20,995 nucleotides of DNA from a virus, in the IMG/VR virus record IMGVR_UViG_3300040751_003709, positions 1 to 20,995 of that record; one strand, written 5' to 3'. Numbering within the stretch: position 1 is the stretch's first letter; the number at the start of each line of letters is the position of its first letter. The notes under the pieces are model-generated. The model was not told the DNA's origin. It did no database searches and saw nothing but the letters and a program-made list of their open reading frames with translations. Position numbers and translations under genes: made by a program. Of this stretch, positions 1-5,749 are shown piece after piece.

Positions 1-262
1 CATAAAGCTTGTCGGCAAAAGCATCAATCTTTTCGTGGCGATTAGGCCAGTAAATATAATCCTTTTCAGGATTTGCCTTTAGATTATTAAGAAGTGGAAT
101 AATTGCATTATAAACAAGTTCTGCTTTTGCGCTTGTGGATTCTACCTGAGCAGATAGTTCCTCTGATTTTTCAGTTGCAGTTCGTACAACCTCAAGCTCA
201 TCAGCATCTACTGCAGTAAATCCAAAATCAAAATCTAAAATATCTTCTGATACTGTTGACAT
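1..262 (-). CDS. Conserved hypothetical phage protein, N-terminal part (runs off the window)
   Basis: An open frame starts with ATG at 262 and reads without a stop to base 1, so only the first 87 or so residues are seen. The start is supported by GGAGAA about 6 bases upstream. The protein begins MSTVSEDILDFDFGFTAVD, is acidic, and residues about 20-50 (ELEVVRTATEKSEELSAQVE and on) look helical or coiled-coil. It ends in the window with an IYWPNR segment. I recall similar small proteins next to gene 32 in marine T4-like phages, but I cannot assign a function. It lies downstream of gp32 and is separated from it by a terminator, so some of its transcription may come through from gp32. Confidence 0.75.
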   Translation of the reverse strand, partial: MSTVSEDILDFDFGFTAVDADELEVVRTATEKSEELSAQVESTSAKAELVYNAIIPLLNNLKANPEKDYIYWPNRHEKIDAFADKLY

Positions 263-275
263 GTTTTTCTCCAAT

Positions 276-310
276 AAAAATAAGAGGGCCCAACTATTTG
301 AGCCCTCTTA
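276..310 (-). terminator. Rho-independent terminator after gp32
   Basis: On the minus strand a 9-bp perfect stem (TAAGAGGGC at 310-302 paired with GCCCTCTTA at 289-281) is followed at once by five T residues (280-276). It lies just after the gp32 stop codon and before the next gene, as expected for a terminator that limits read-through from the highly expressed gp32 gene. Confidence 0.85.
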
Positions 311-323
311 GGTGATTACTTAA

Positions 324-1253
324 TTATGAGCGTGCAAGTTCTTTGAAGATTGACAAATCGTCATCATCGTCATCGTTCATGGACATATTCACGGGTGCCG
401 GTGCGGCTTCAGCTGAAGCCTGTGTGTTACCCATATTGCTCAAGTCCAAATCATTGTCCGTAGTGGACTCTTCCATCCGACTAGATGCAGTTGGTCCTGC
501 ATCTTCTGAAAGATCAAGAACTCGGTACAATTTTGTTTTGAGTTCAGAATATGATTTGAAGTTTTTAGGATCTAGTAATTCCTGGAGAGAATGCTGAGAT
601 TTCCAAGTAGCCTCTAGTTTGTCATCATCATCAAATAATGATGTCGGTCCATCAAACTCTGATTTGTCATAGTTAGGATAACCTTCGAACTGACGAATTT
701 TCAGACGGAAGTTAGCACCTTCCCATAGATCAAATGGGTTGACTGGTTTCTCATCCTCAAATGATGGGTTCATTAGATCATTGAGTTTATCAAAGATTTT
801 TTTACCAAACTGATAAAGGAATACTTTACCATCGTTTTCTGGGTTAGCAGAATCCTTGACCACATAAATGTTTGCCACATATTTCAGTCGACGTTTTTGT
901 TTACGTGCAAGGTCCTTGTCTGATTCCAGGCCAGAGTTCCATAATTTGGAATTGTACTCGGAGACTGGATCATCCTGACCAAGAGTTGTCAGTGAGTTCT
1001 CAATGTACCATTGACCGTTAGGTCCTTGGAAACCGTGATCCCAGATACGTACGAATGGCATTTCCTCACCTTGAGGAGGTGGAAGGAAACGAATAATTGC
1101 AAAACCGTTACCGGCCTTATCACGGGTCGGTTTCCAGAATTTACCCTCGTTCGGGTCGGAGTAAGATTTTGTGGTGATTTTATCGAGTTGAGCGTTCAGT
1201 TTGTCTAGTGACGAAGAACGGTTCTTTTTTAGTGCGTTGAAATCCATAGTCAT
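324..1253 (-). CDS. 32: T4 gp32-like single-stranded DNA-binding protein
   Basis: This is the phage single-stranded DNA-binding protein, which coats ssDNA at the replication fork and recruits the helicase loader and polymerase. The N-terminus has a basic stretch KKNRSSS (residues 9-15) like the T4 cooperative-binding (LAST-type) domain. The core carries the OB-fold region with conserved FWKPTRDK (about 39-46) and IIRFLPPP (about 53-60). The C-terminus ends in a strongly acidic tail with DDDDDD followed by LSIFKEL, typical of SSB partner-binding tails. Length (309 aa) matches T4 gp32 (301). There is no cysteine anywhere, so the Cys-based zinc site of T4 gp32 is missing. GGAG lies 11 bases before the ATG. 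Gene order 33-59-32 matches T4. Confidence 0.97.
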   Translation of the reverse strand: MTMDFNALKKNRSSSLDKLNAQLDKITTKSYSDPNEGKFWKPTRDKAGNGFAIIRFLPPPQGEEMPFVRIWDHGFQGPNGQWYIENSLTTLGQDDPVSEYNSKLWNSGLESDKDLARKQKRRLKYVANIYVVKDSANPENDGKVFLYQFGKKIFDKLNDLMNPSFEDEKPVNPFDLWEGANFRLKIRQFEGYPNYDKSEFDGPTSLFDDDDKLEATWKSQHSLQELLDPKNFKSYSELKTKLYRVLDLSEDAGPTASSRMEESTTDNDLDLSNMGNTQASAEAAPAPVNMSMNDDDDDDLSIFKELARS

Positions 1254-1310
1254 GGTTTTATTTCTCCTAATTTTGCGTTATATAGTATTTTATTGCGGTT
1301 TATATCTTCA

Positions 1311-1913
1311 TTAAAGGAATTGATCTTTGACATATGTCTTGTACCTATTCCAATCAAGATCCAAGAAAGGTTTATACTTCCTTGATTTTTTCATTATATC
1401 ACGTGACACAACTTTGTCAACAATTTTTTTGTCCCAATAAGGAAAAATATTTGCCAAGTGTGTCATGATGGTGAATGTTTCTAAGGATATTTTTTTCTGT
1501 AGCATCATAGTCATTATATGTGGGTGTTGCCCATCACGAACTACAAAATTATCTTCATATTCATCCAACATAGTATTTATATCACTCTTGAAGATATATC
1601 CTAACGAGTCCATTCTTTTTTTCCATTTTATATAGCGATTGTGTCCCTCCTGCTCCAGTATATCACGTACCCATATATCTGGCTTTTCAATCATATTAGC
1701 CAGAATTATATTTTCATAATCGTCTTTTCTTGCCAGTTTCAGAAAGAAAAACGAATCATTTCTCGACTGAAACGAATCAATCGAAGCTCTAACTTTTCCA
1801 TTGTATTTGAAATAATCATACGAGTCTGTAGTAAAATGTCTTTTAAAAGCAAGATATTTTACATAAGCACTGAATGATTCCTCATTCGCAAATGTCGGTG
1901 AGGTCATTTTCAT
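1311..1913 (-). CDS. 59: T4 gp59-like helicase loader
   Basis: gp59 loads the replicative helicase gp41 onto gp32-coated forked DNA. The protein has 200 aa (T4 gp59 has 217). It shares the recognisable block YDYFKYNGKVRAS...SRNDSFFFLKLARK (about residues 32-63) with the T4 sequence YDVIKYNW...RRDKYFFQKLSEK, and a later SLETFTIMTHLANI block resembling T4 SFETFILLDSFLNI. The start codon lies inside the end of gp33 (32-bp overlap), so translation is probably coupled. It is followed after 57 bases by gp32. The position between 33 and 32 strengthens the call. Confidence 0.93.
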   Translation of the reverse strand: MKMTSPTFANEESFSAYVKYLAFKRHFTTDSYDYFKYNGKVRASIDSFQSRNDSFFFLKLARKDDYENIILANMIEKPDIWVRDILEQEGHNRYIKWKKRMDSLGYIFKSDINTMLDEYEDNFVVRDGQHPHIMTMMLQKKISLETFTIMTHLANIFPYWDKKIVDKVVSRDIMKKSRKYKPFLDLDWNRYKTYVKDQFL

Positions 1914-2118
1914 CTTTTTTCACCATTCTCAACTGAACTGCCTCTGAACGTACTTTTTCCTTAAGTATAGAGGATTTCTTTATTATAGCAGCAATAGTTT
2001 CAATTTCAAGTCCATTATTTTCTGCGTATGTCACTAGCGCGTCAATATAAGGAACACCTTGAGAAACCATTGTCGATATTGCATGATGTATTTTTTCAGG
2101 TGTCATAGTAACGACCAT
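1882..2118 (-). CDS. 33: T4 gp33-like late transcription coactivator
   Basis: In T4, gp33 bridges the host RNA polymerase beta flap and the sliding clamp gp45 to activate late promoters. This protein is 78 aa, short like other marine T4-like gp33 proteins (T4 has 112). It contains IHHAISTMVSQGVPYIDALVTYAENNGLE and an IIKKSSILKEKVRSEAVQL helix, a pattern I associate with the gp33 family. The gene order 33-59-32 supports it. It starts at ATG 2118 with GGAGATAGG upstream, and its own early promoter sits at 2154-2182. The presence of TATAAATA promoters in the window fits a phage with this late system. Confidence 0.82.
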   Translation of the reverse strand: MVVTMTPEKIHHAISTMVSQGVPYIDALVTYAENNGLEIETIAAIIKKSSILKEKVRSEAVQLRMVKKDENDLTDICE

Positions 2119-2153
2119 AAAAACCTATCTCCTATTTGATTGGTAATACTATT

Positions 2154-2182
2154 ACTATATCACGTACTATAAGAAATGTCAA
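2154..2182 (-). promoter_or_regulatory. Early sigma70-type promoter for 33-59-32
   Basis: Minus strand TTGACA (2182-2177), 17-bp spacer, TATAGT (2159-2154). The -35 box overlaps the bilin reductase stop codon. It belongs to a family of near-identical promoters in this window that share TTGACATT after an AT-rich upstream run. Confidence 0.8.
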
Positions 2183-2856
2183 CCAATTTCTTCAAAAAGA
2201 ATTCGATCTACATAATAATCTTTCTTATGCTCTGGAATCCCCATTGCAGCAATTGAACTGTGTAGCTTAGGATTCTTTTTCTGATTTTTGCAATAGTTAT
2301 TCTGGACCGCCTTTGTATCCAATTTAGTATTCTCGGCAAGAGTTTCCATCTGTAAGAGATAGTATTCCATAAGAGAATATGTCAACTGTGTGAACTGATC
2401 CACCTCTTCATTACGAACCGCACCAGCAGCGACCATATGGTTTGAAAAGATTTTTGTGGCCCACGGTGGCAATTTTCTTTCTCGTTTCCAAGACACCCCA
2501 CCAGTTTGTTCTGCAAAGTGCTTAATCATTGGATGGTGTTGTTTGATAATAGGTGAGAAATCAAAGAACGAACCGCTAATTTTATTCGGCCCTGCAACTA
2601 CATCACATCCTAATATAGGCAAATCAAGCCCGAACTCTGGAAAGATATTAATATGCAGAAGCCAAAGGTTTCGTTCTTCAATTAGATCTATTGTTTTTAA
2701 ATGACATTTTCTAATCAATCCTGGCTTTTTCCAAAACTGATCCGACCATCCAGGGAATTGCTCGACTCTATAATCGGGCATAGTTCTTTCCATATTATTG
2801 GAAAAAAGTGTCTTTGTGTCGGCCGTAAATTTATTTAATTTTTTTACTATTTCCAT
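2179..2856 (-). CDS. pcyX: Ferredoxin-dependent bilin reductase, PcyX/PcyA type
   Basis: Reduces biliverdin IXalpha, made by the upstream heme oxygenase, to a phycobilin with electrons from ferredoxin. The 225-aa protein aligns by eye with cyanobacterial PcyA: the block LLHINIFPEFGLDLPILGCDVVAG (about 66-89) matches PcyA [24 protein letters not shown]. The PcyA catalytic His and Asp are kept (His68, Asp85). The PcyA catalytic Glu is absent; an Asp (Asp57, in TIDLIE) lies nearby, although the loop has a two-residue insertion. Glu-to-Asp replacement is the published mark of phage PcyX enzymes, which make phycoerythrobilin. LPPWA (about 129-133) and the C-terminal KNQKKNPK...ILFEEIG also match. 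It starts 3 bases after the heme oxygenase stop, so the two are one transcript. PcyX is favoured over PebS or PcyA but the product is inferred. Confidence 0.9.
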   Translation of the reverse strand: MEIVKKLNKFTADTKTLFSNNMERTMPDYRVEQFPGWSDQFWKKPGLIRKCHLKTIDLIEERNLWLLHINIFPEFGLDLPILGCDVVAGPNKISGSFFDFSPIIKQHHPMIKHFAEQTGGVSWKRERKLPPWATKIFSNHMVAAGAVRNEEVDQFTQLTYSLMEYYLLQMETLAENTKLDTKAVQNNYCKNQKKNPKLHSSIAAMGIPEHKKDYYVDRILFEEIG

Positions 2857-2859
2857 ATG

Positions 2860-3477
2860 CTATTCTTCTTCACCATCAGCGACATCATATGGTAAGCCTT
2901 CCGCCATTGCATATTCAGTATTAAAATAATATGGAGTGCAATCCAGCAATTCACCAAACATTTGCTCAGCATATTGGAAACAAATGCCAGCTTCTACAGC
3001 CATATCATTATTCAACAATTCTCTAATACCAGATTTTAATGTATCAATGTCATCAAAATCATAGAATGTACCATCGCCTGGAACCTTGGTTCTGATAATT
3101 TGTCCACCGCTCATATCACCAAAATGGCGAACATATAGGTGAGCCAAAAGACCATTGTTGTCGTTATTTTTCGCAAGATAACCTATATGCTCAACATATT
3201 CAATTACCGCTGGTAAAGGTTCATCCCATGGTTCAATACCATAAATGCTTTCTAATTCCGCAATATCTTCCTCTAATCCAGTTTGTCTGAATACAGATTG
3301 AAATTCTGTTGGCAATGTCACCGCCTCTTCAAGTGCAGTATAACAAATTAATTGGCTGCAAAGATATTTGTGATAAAGTTCTGGGCTAATTTCACCACCT
3401 AGCAAAATTTGAGTAAATTCAGTACGTTCTGCTGATTTGTGATGTTCCCAGGTAAGTTCTTTTAAGTTGTTTGCCAT
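2860..3477 (-). CDS. ho1: Heme oxygenase (biliverdin-producing)
   Basis: Cleaves heme to biliverdin IXalpha, CO and iron using reductant such as ferredoxin. With the chosen ATG at 3477 it has 205 aa. The axial heme ligand is His13 in the HKSAE motif, and the distal helix has the signature GDMSGGQI (from about 120) preceded by LYVRHF, as in cyanobacterial HO1. An in-frame TTG 18 bases upstream could extend it by six residues (MEELDF), but those codons contain the GGAGG ribosome site, so the inner ATG is the true start. It is followed after 3 bases by the bilin reductase, forming a heme-to-phycobilin pathway. A late-type TATAAATA element lies 64 bases upstream. Confidence 0.96.
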   Translation of the reverse strand: MANNLKELTWEHHKSAERTEFTQILLGGEISPELYHKYLCSQLICYTALEEAVTLPTEFQSVFRQTGLEEDIAELESIYGIEPWDEPLPAVIEYVEHIGYLAKNNDNNGLLAHLYVRHFGDMSGGQIIRTKVPGDGTFYDFDDIDTLKSGIRELLNNDMAVEAGICFQYAEQMFGELLDCTPYYFNTEYAMAEGLPYDVADGEEE

Positions 3478-3540
3478 AAAATCTAATTCCTCCAAATTGT
3501 GAGTGTTAATTACAAAGTTCGCTCGTGCAACTTTTGAACT

Positions 3541-3548
3541 TATTTATA
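3541..3548 (-). promoter_or_regulatory. T4-type late promoter for the ho1-pcyX cassette
   Basis: Exact TATAAATA on the minus strand (3548-3541), the T4 late consensus recognised by gp55/gp33/gp45-directed polymerase. It lies in the gap between the porin-like gene and ho1, in the right orientation, with no TTGACA box upstream. This suggests late expression of the bilin genes. Confidence 0.7.
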
Positions 3549-3552
3549 AGGT

Positions 3553-3582
3553 ACAAGGGGGCAAGAATCCTGCCCACCTTGT
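3553..3582 (-). terminator. Strong intergenic hairpin after the porin-like gene
   Basis: ACAAGG + GGGCA (3553-3563) pairs with TGCCC + CCTTGT (3571-3582), an 11-bp stem with one bulged base and a 7-base loop. It follows the porin stop codon. There is no T run after it on either strand, so it may be a 3' stabilising or weak terminator hairpin rather than a classical one. Confidence 0.55.
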
Positions 3583-3597
3583 GTGTGTATTTATTCT

Positions 3598-4383
3598 TTA
3601 GAACGAGAACGCAACACCCGTGGATGGGGTCCACTCTTCGCTATCAAGGTTATATGCAGTTTCAGCATACACATCCAAACCTTGTACATTGGTGTAGTAA
3701 CCACCACCTACATTTTGTAAGCTGTCGTTTTCATCGCCGTTGACAAAACCTGTAACACCAAATACAGTTACATCTGTTTCATAAGCAAAGGTTTCGGCAC
3801 CATAAGTAAAAGTAGTTCCGATGCTAGCCTCAGTACCTGCGATGGAACGAGTTGCTCCGCCAAAGCCCATGTAGATAAATTCCTCTGAATCTAGGTTATA
3901 GTCCAAACCTACACCGATGTCAATCCCGGCTGCATCCATGCCATATGTAGCTTGTACATTTTTTACGTCAGTCACATCAGCTGTCATATCAGTAAGACCA
4001 ACCATAATGCTTGCGCCATATGCACTTGCGATTAGACTTTCACCATCATCAGCTGGATTGGCCAAAGTTGTCCCGCCTGCGTTTTCTGTGATTCCACCAA
4101 AGTCACCTAGCAAGTCACCCTGATCACCAAATGAGAAGGCAATATCTCCTGTTGACATTCCCACATGCCACGAATCAACCTCTACAGTATCTCCGTTCAT
4201 TGCAAATCCAATGCCGGCATTTCCTGCCATTGCATCAACACCAAGTTCTAGTGTTTGGTTGGCAACAATATCATCAGCTGCGTTTTGTGTAAAGTCCAAT
4301 TGAATTTCACCAGTGACATCCGCGGCAAAGGCAGTAGAGGTCATCAAAGCCATCGCTGCTGTAGTTAAAAATAGATTTTTCAT
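3598..4383 (-). CDS. Porin-like outer-membrane beta-barrel protein
   Basis: A 261-aa exported protein. It has a clear Sec signal peptide (MKNLFLTTAAMALMTSTAFA, cleavage after the AFA near residue 20). The mature part is acidic, rich in Gly, Thr and Asp, poor in Lys, and has alternating hydrophobic/polar strands (for example LELGVDAM, GIGFAM, IAFSFGDQGD, YGAETFAYETDVTVFGV). The sequence ends in Phe (GVAFSF), the usual outer-membrane barrel assembly signal. It resembles small alphaproteobacterial porins in style, but I do not recognise a specific family. AAGGAG lies well placed before ATG 4383. The gene starts just after the tmRNA terminator with no obvious promoter of its own, so it may rely on read-through. 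Possible roles are changing host envelope permeability or masking receptors; neither is shown. Confidence 0.8.
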   Translation of the reverse strand: MKNLFLTTAAMALMTSTAFAADVTGEIQLDFTQNAADDIVANQTLELGVDAMAGNAGIGFAMNGDTVEVDSWHVGMSTGDIAFSFGDQGDLLGDFGGITENAGGTTLANPADDGESLIASAYGASIMVGLTDMTADVTDVKNVQATYGMDAAGIDIGVGLDYNLDSEEFIYMGFGGATRSIAGTEASIGTTFTYGAETFAYETDVTVFGVTGFVNGDENDSLQNVGGGYYTNVQGLDVYAETAYNLDSEEWTPSTGVAFSF

Positions 4384-4411
4384 CCTTGAAAATCTCCTTG
4401 TGTGTATTAAG

Positions 4412-4442
4412 AAAAATAAAGACCCGTCAGTACTGACGAGTC
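4412..4442 (-). terminator. Terminator at the end of the tmRNA gene
   Basis: On the minus strand GACTCGTCAG (4442-4433) pairs with CTGACGGGTC (4430-4421) around a 2-base loop, followed by TTTATTTTT (4420-4412). It closes the tmRNA coding piece. The porin-like gene starts only about 29 bases further on. Confidence 0.85.
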
Positions 4443-4760
4443 ATTAGAATAAAGTGTCACTTTTCTGTTCCGAGGCAAGTGACCAGCCCGTCAGCTTATG
4501 CCGCTAGTGCGTAACCTGAAGGTGCAACATTATCGTTTGCATTTAGTTTGTTTGGCCGAATGTCGTAAGCCACCACGGTAATCTACTCTCATCTCTACAC
4601 ACCTGTCGATCCTAGTTCAGCCCCATCAAAAACACACTGTTGCTCAAGGTTGCGACCCTTTATAGACTTACTGACGCTTGCACGTTCTCAGTGTGTTTAT
4701 GGTGGAGCTGTCGGGAATTGCACCCGAGTCCAGTCCATGCGTTGAATCGTATCAACGATT
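4443..4760 (-). ncRNA. ssrA: tmRNA, circularly permuted two-piece type (alphaproteobacterial style)
   Basis: tmRNA rescues stalled ribosomes and tags their products for proteolysis. On the minus strand the acceptor piece comes first (about 4760-4700): a T-arm TCGGG-TGCAATT-CCCGA, then CAGCTCC-A-CCA ending at 4700 with CCA encoded. A 75-base spacer (4699-4625) follows. The coding piece starts with GGGGCTG at 4624, which pairs with CAGCTCC over 7 bp and gives the G3:U70 alanine identity pair, followed by GAACTAGGATCGACAGG. The tag frame (4540-4496) reads ANDNVAPSGYALAA then TAA. After it come a GTCACTT/AAGTGAC stem and the terminator. Piece order (3' half before 5' half) shows permutation. The spacer ends pair as AAACACACTG with CAGTGTGTTT, a 10-bp stem that would extend the acceptor helix in the precursor. 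The 5' boundary is approximate. Confidence 0.95.
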
Positions 4761-4766
4761 ACATAG

Positions 4767-4795
4767 TATTTATGATGTTATACATCAAAAGTCAA
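4767..4795 (-). promoter_or_regulatory. Probable tmRNA promoter
   Basis: Minus strand TTGACT (4795-4790), 17-bp spacer, TAAATA (4772-4767), placing the start near the 5' end of the acceptor piece. The same -10 region reads CATAAATA, one base from the late consensus, so early and late use are both possible. Confidence 0.55.
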
Positions 4796-4806
4796 TATAT
4801 AACATC
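4774..4806. repeat. Inverted repeat over the tmRNA promoter
   Basis: GATGTTATA (4774-4782) and its perfect complement TATAACATC (4798-4806) flank 15 bases that include the -35 box. It could be an operator or simply a hairpin after the small gene at 4817. Confidence 0.5.
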
Positions 4807-4816
4807 ATTATGTGAC

Positions 4817-4981
4817 CTATAAGTCACATGCAGTTGCTTCAAATTTTGCAACCATGTCCTTCTTTTCCAACAGAAGTTTTTCCAAAGAGTAAAGTGCCGC
4901 ATATTTCTCATCGCTGGCACCTTCGTTAAAGGCGATTAATGCAGATTCAATAACATCAATATCAGTCATAAGTTCAGTCAT
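4817..4981 (-). CDS. Small hypothetical protein (54 aa)
   Basis: ATG at 4981 with GGAG about 9 bases upstream, stop TAG at 4819-4817. The product starts MTELMTDIDVIESALIAFNE and continues with a helical segment (DEKYAALYSLEKLLLEKKDMV). It is acidic, has no signal or membrane segment, and I do not recognise it. It lies between tRNA-Pro and the tmRNA on the same strand and is likely part of the same early run. Good codon pattern and ribosome site support a real gene. Confidence 0.72.
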   Translation of the reverse strand: MTELMTDIDVIESALIAFNEGASDEKYAALYSLEKLLLEKKDMVAKFEATACDL

Positions 4982-5009
4982 AATAAAGTCTCCAAAAGAG
5001 TTGTGTCAG

Positions 5010-5086
5010 TGGTCTCGGTGGAGAGATTCGAACTCCCGACCCTTTGGTCCCAAACCAAATGCGCTACCAGACTGCGCTACACCGAG
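5010..5086 (-). tRNA. tRNA-Pro (anticodon UGG)
   Basis: A 77-base cloverleaf on the minus strand: acceptor CTCGGTG pairs with CACCGAG, D-arm GCGC...GCGC, anticodon stem TTTGG/CCAAA with loop TTTGGGA (anticodon TGG, G37 as in tRNA-Pro), T-arm GGGAG-TTCGAAT-CTCTC, discriminator A and encoded CCA. A phage tRNA may help decode phage codons or replace a cleaved host tRNA. Confidence 0.96.
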
Positions 5087-5099
5087 TAATCATTTTAAT

Positions 5100-5357
5100 T
5101 TATGCTACCTCATAGCCTATTACAGTTTCTACATATCCATTACCATACTCATCCGCAATAGCCAACATGATCTGCTCACGTGGTTCCGTATCCATATTAT
5201 CGATTTTTGCGACGGCATCATCAATGTCATCCGAATTAATCATCCATTGTACTGCTTGGAAATCAGATAGATCACCTTTATATAGATCAGCAAGGTCTGT
5301 ACCTTGTGCTTCTACAAAGTAGCTGTGAGTTTGATCGATAAGTTTCTGAATAGACAT
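5100..5357 (-). CDS. Small acidic hypothetical protein (85 aa)
   Basis: Starts at ATG 5357 with AGGAAC upstream and has its own early promoter (5389-5416). The product (MSIQKLIDQTHSYFVEAQGT...) is acidic and soluble, with Asp-rich patches (DLADLYKGDLSDF, INSDDIDDAV). No known motif is seen. As a short, separately promoted early gene it fits the class of phage early host-takeover proteins, but this is only by position. Confidence 0.75.
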   Translation of the reverse strand: MSIQKLIDQTHSYFVEAQGTDLADLYKGDLSDFQAVQWMINSDDIDDAVAKIDNMDTEPREQIMLAIADEYGNGYVETVIGYEVA

Positions 5358-5388
5358 GTTAGTTCCTTTGTTTTCACCTTATAGTATT

Positions 5389-5416
5389 AATATACACCAT
5401 CTATAGCAAATGTCAA
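5389..5416 (-). promoter_or_regulatory. Early promoter
   Basis: Minus strand TTGACA (5416-5411), 16-bp spacer, TATATT (5394-5389), followed by AATACTATAAGG, which is shared with other promoters in the window. An AT-rich run precedes the -35 box. Confidence 0.85.
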
Positions 5417-5448
5417 CCATTTATTTGCATTTATTTTCATTTTTTTTC

Positions 5449-5622
5449 CTATGAGATTTGAAGTTCTTTGAATTCAGCTTCAACTTTACAATCAGGATAT
5501 TTTCTATCAAGATACATTAGTTCTTCAGATGTTGAATAACCAGAATATTCTTCTGACTTATGTAGAAGTTTTCCTTCAGGAGATGTGACTGTGATTTCAT
5601 AGAATCTTTTAAACATTTCCAT
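5449..5622 (-). CDS. Small hypothetical protein (57 aa)
   Basis: ATG at 5622, AAGGATACACA just upstream, stop at 5451-5449. The product begins MEMFKRFYEITVTSPEGKLL and ends KVEAEFKELQIS. It looks like a small alpha/beta protein with an initial beta-strand (YEITVTSPEG). It has its own early promoter at 5649-5676. I do not recognise the family. A second in-frame Met at residue 3 is possible as the start. Confidence 0.75.
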   Translation of the reverse strand: MEMFKRFYEITVTSPEGKLLHKSEEYSGYSTSEELMYLDRKYPDCKVEAEFKELQIS

Positions 5623-5648
5623 TGTGTATCCTTTCTGTTTATAGTACT

Positions 5649-5676
5649 AATATATACCATCCAGAGCGAATGTCAA
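5649..5676 (-). promoter_or_regulatory. Early promoter
   Basis: Minus strand TTGACA (5676-5671), 16-bp spacer, TATATT (5654-5649), then AGTACTATAAA. It is nearly the same as the promoter at 5389-5416 and drives the 57-aa gene. Confidence 0.85.
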
Positions 5677-5694
5677 CCATTATTTTAATTTTTT

Positions 5695-5702
5695 TATAAA
5701 TA
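5695..5702 (+). promoter_or_regulatory. T4-type late promoter
   Basis: Exact TATAAATA on the plus strand, 48 bases before the ATG at 5750 and back-to-back with the minus-strand early promoter at 5649-5676. Confidence 0.75.
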
Positions 5703-5749
5703 AAATTTGTGCAAGTGCATAAAAAACATAATAAAAAGGAGGTTGCACA

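Noticed and set aside
1574-1581. Exact TATAAATA on the minus strand inside gp59
   Set aside because: It could be a late promoter for gp32, but it encodes Asp-Ile-Asn-Thr in frame and is 320 bases from gp32, so chance is likely in AT-rich DNA.
2179-3477. Reading the bilin cassette as cyanophage ho1-pebS or ho1-pcyA, making this a cyanophage
   Set aside because: No photosynthesis or cyanophage marker is seen here, the tmRNA is alphaproteobacterial in type, and the PcyA catalytic Glu is missing.
3478-3495. Upstream TTG start giving a longer heme oxygenase
   Set aside because: The extra codons contain the GGAGG ribosome site for the inner ATG, and homologous proteins start at MANNL-type ends.
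4640-4822. Plus-strand ORF across the tmRNA
   Set aside because: It is antisense to the acceptor piece and spacer and has no ribosome site.
5001-5270. Plus-strand ORF reading ...DSNSRPFGPKPNALPDCATPS
   Set aside because: It is the antisense of tRNA-Pro and of the minus-strand gene at 5100; such peptides are known tRNA artefacts.
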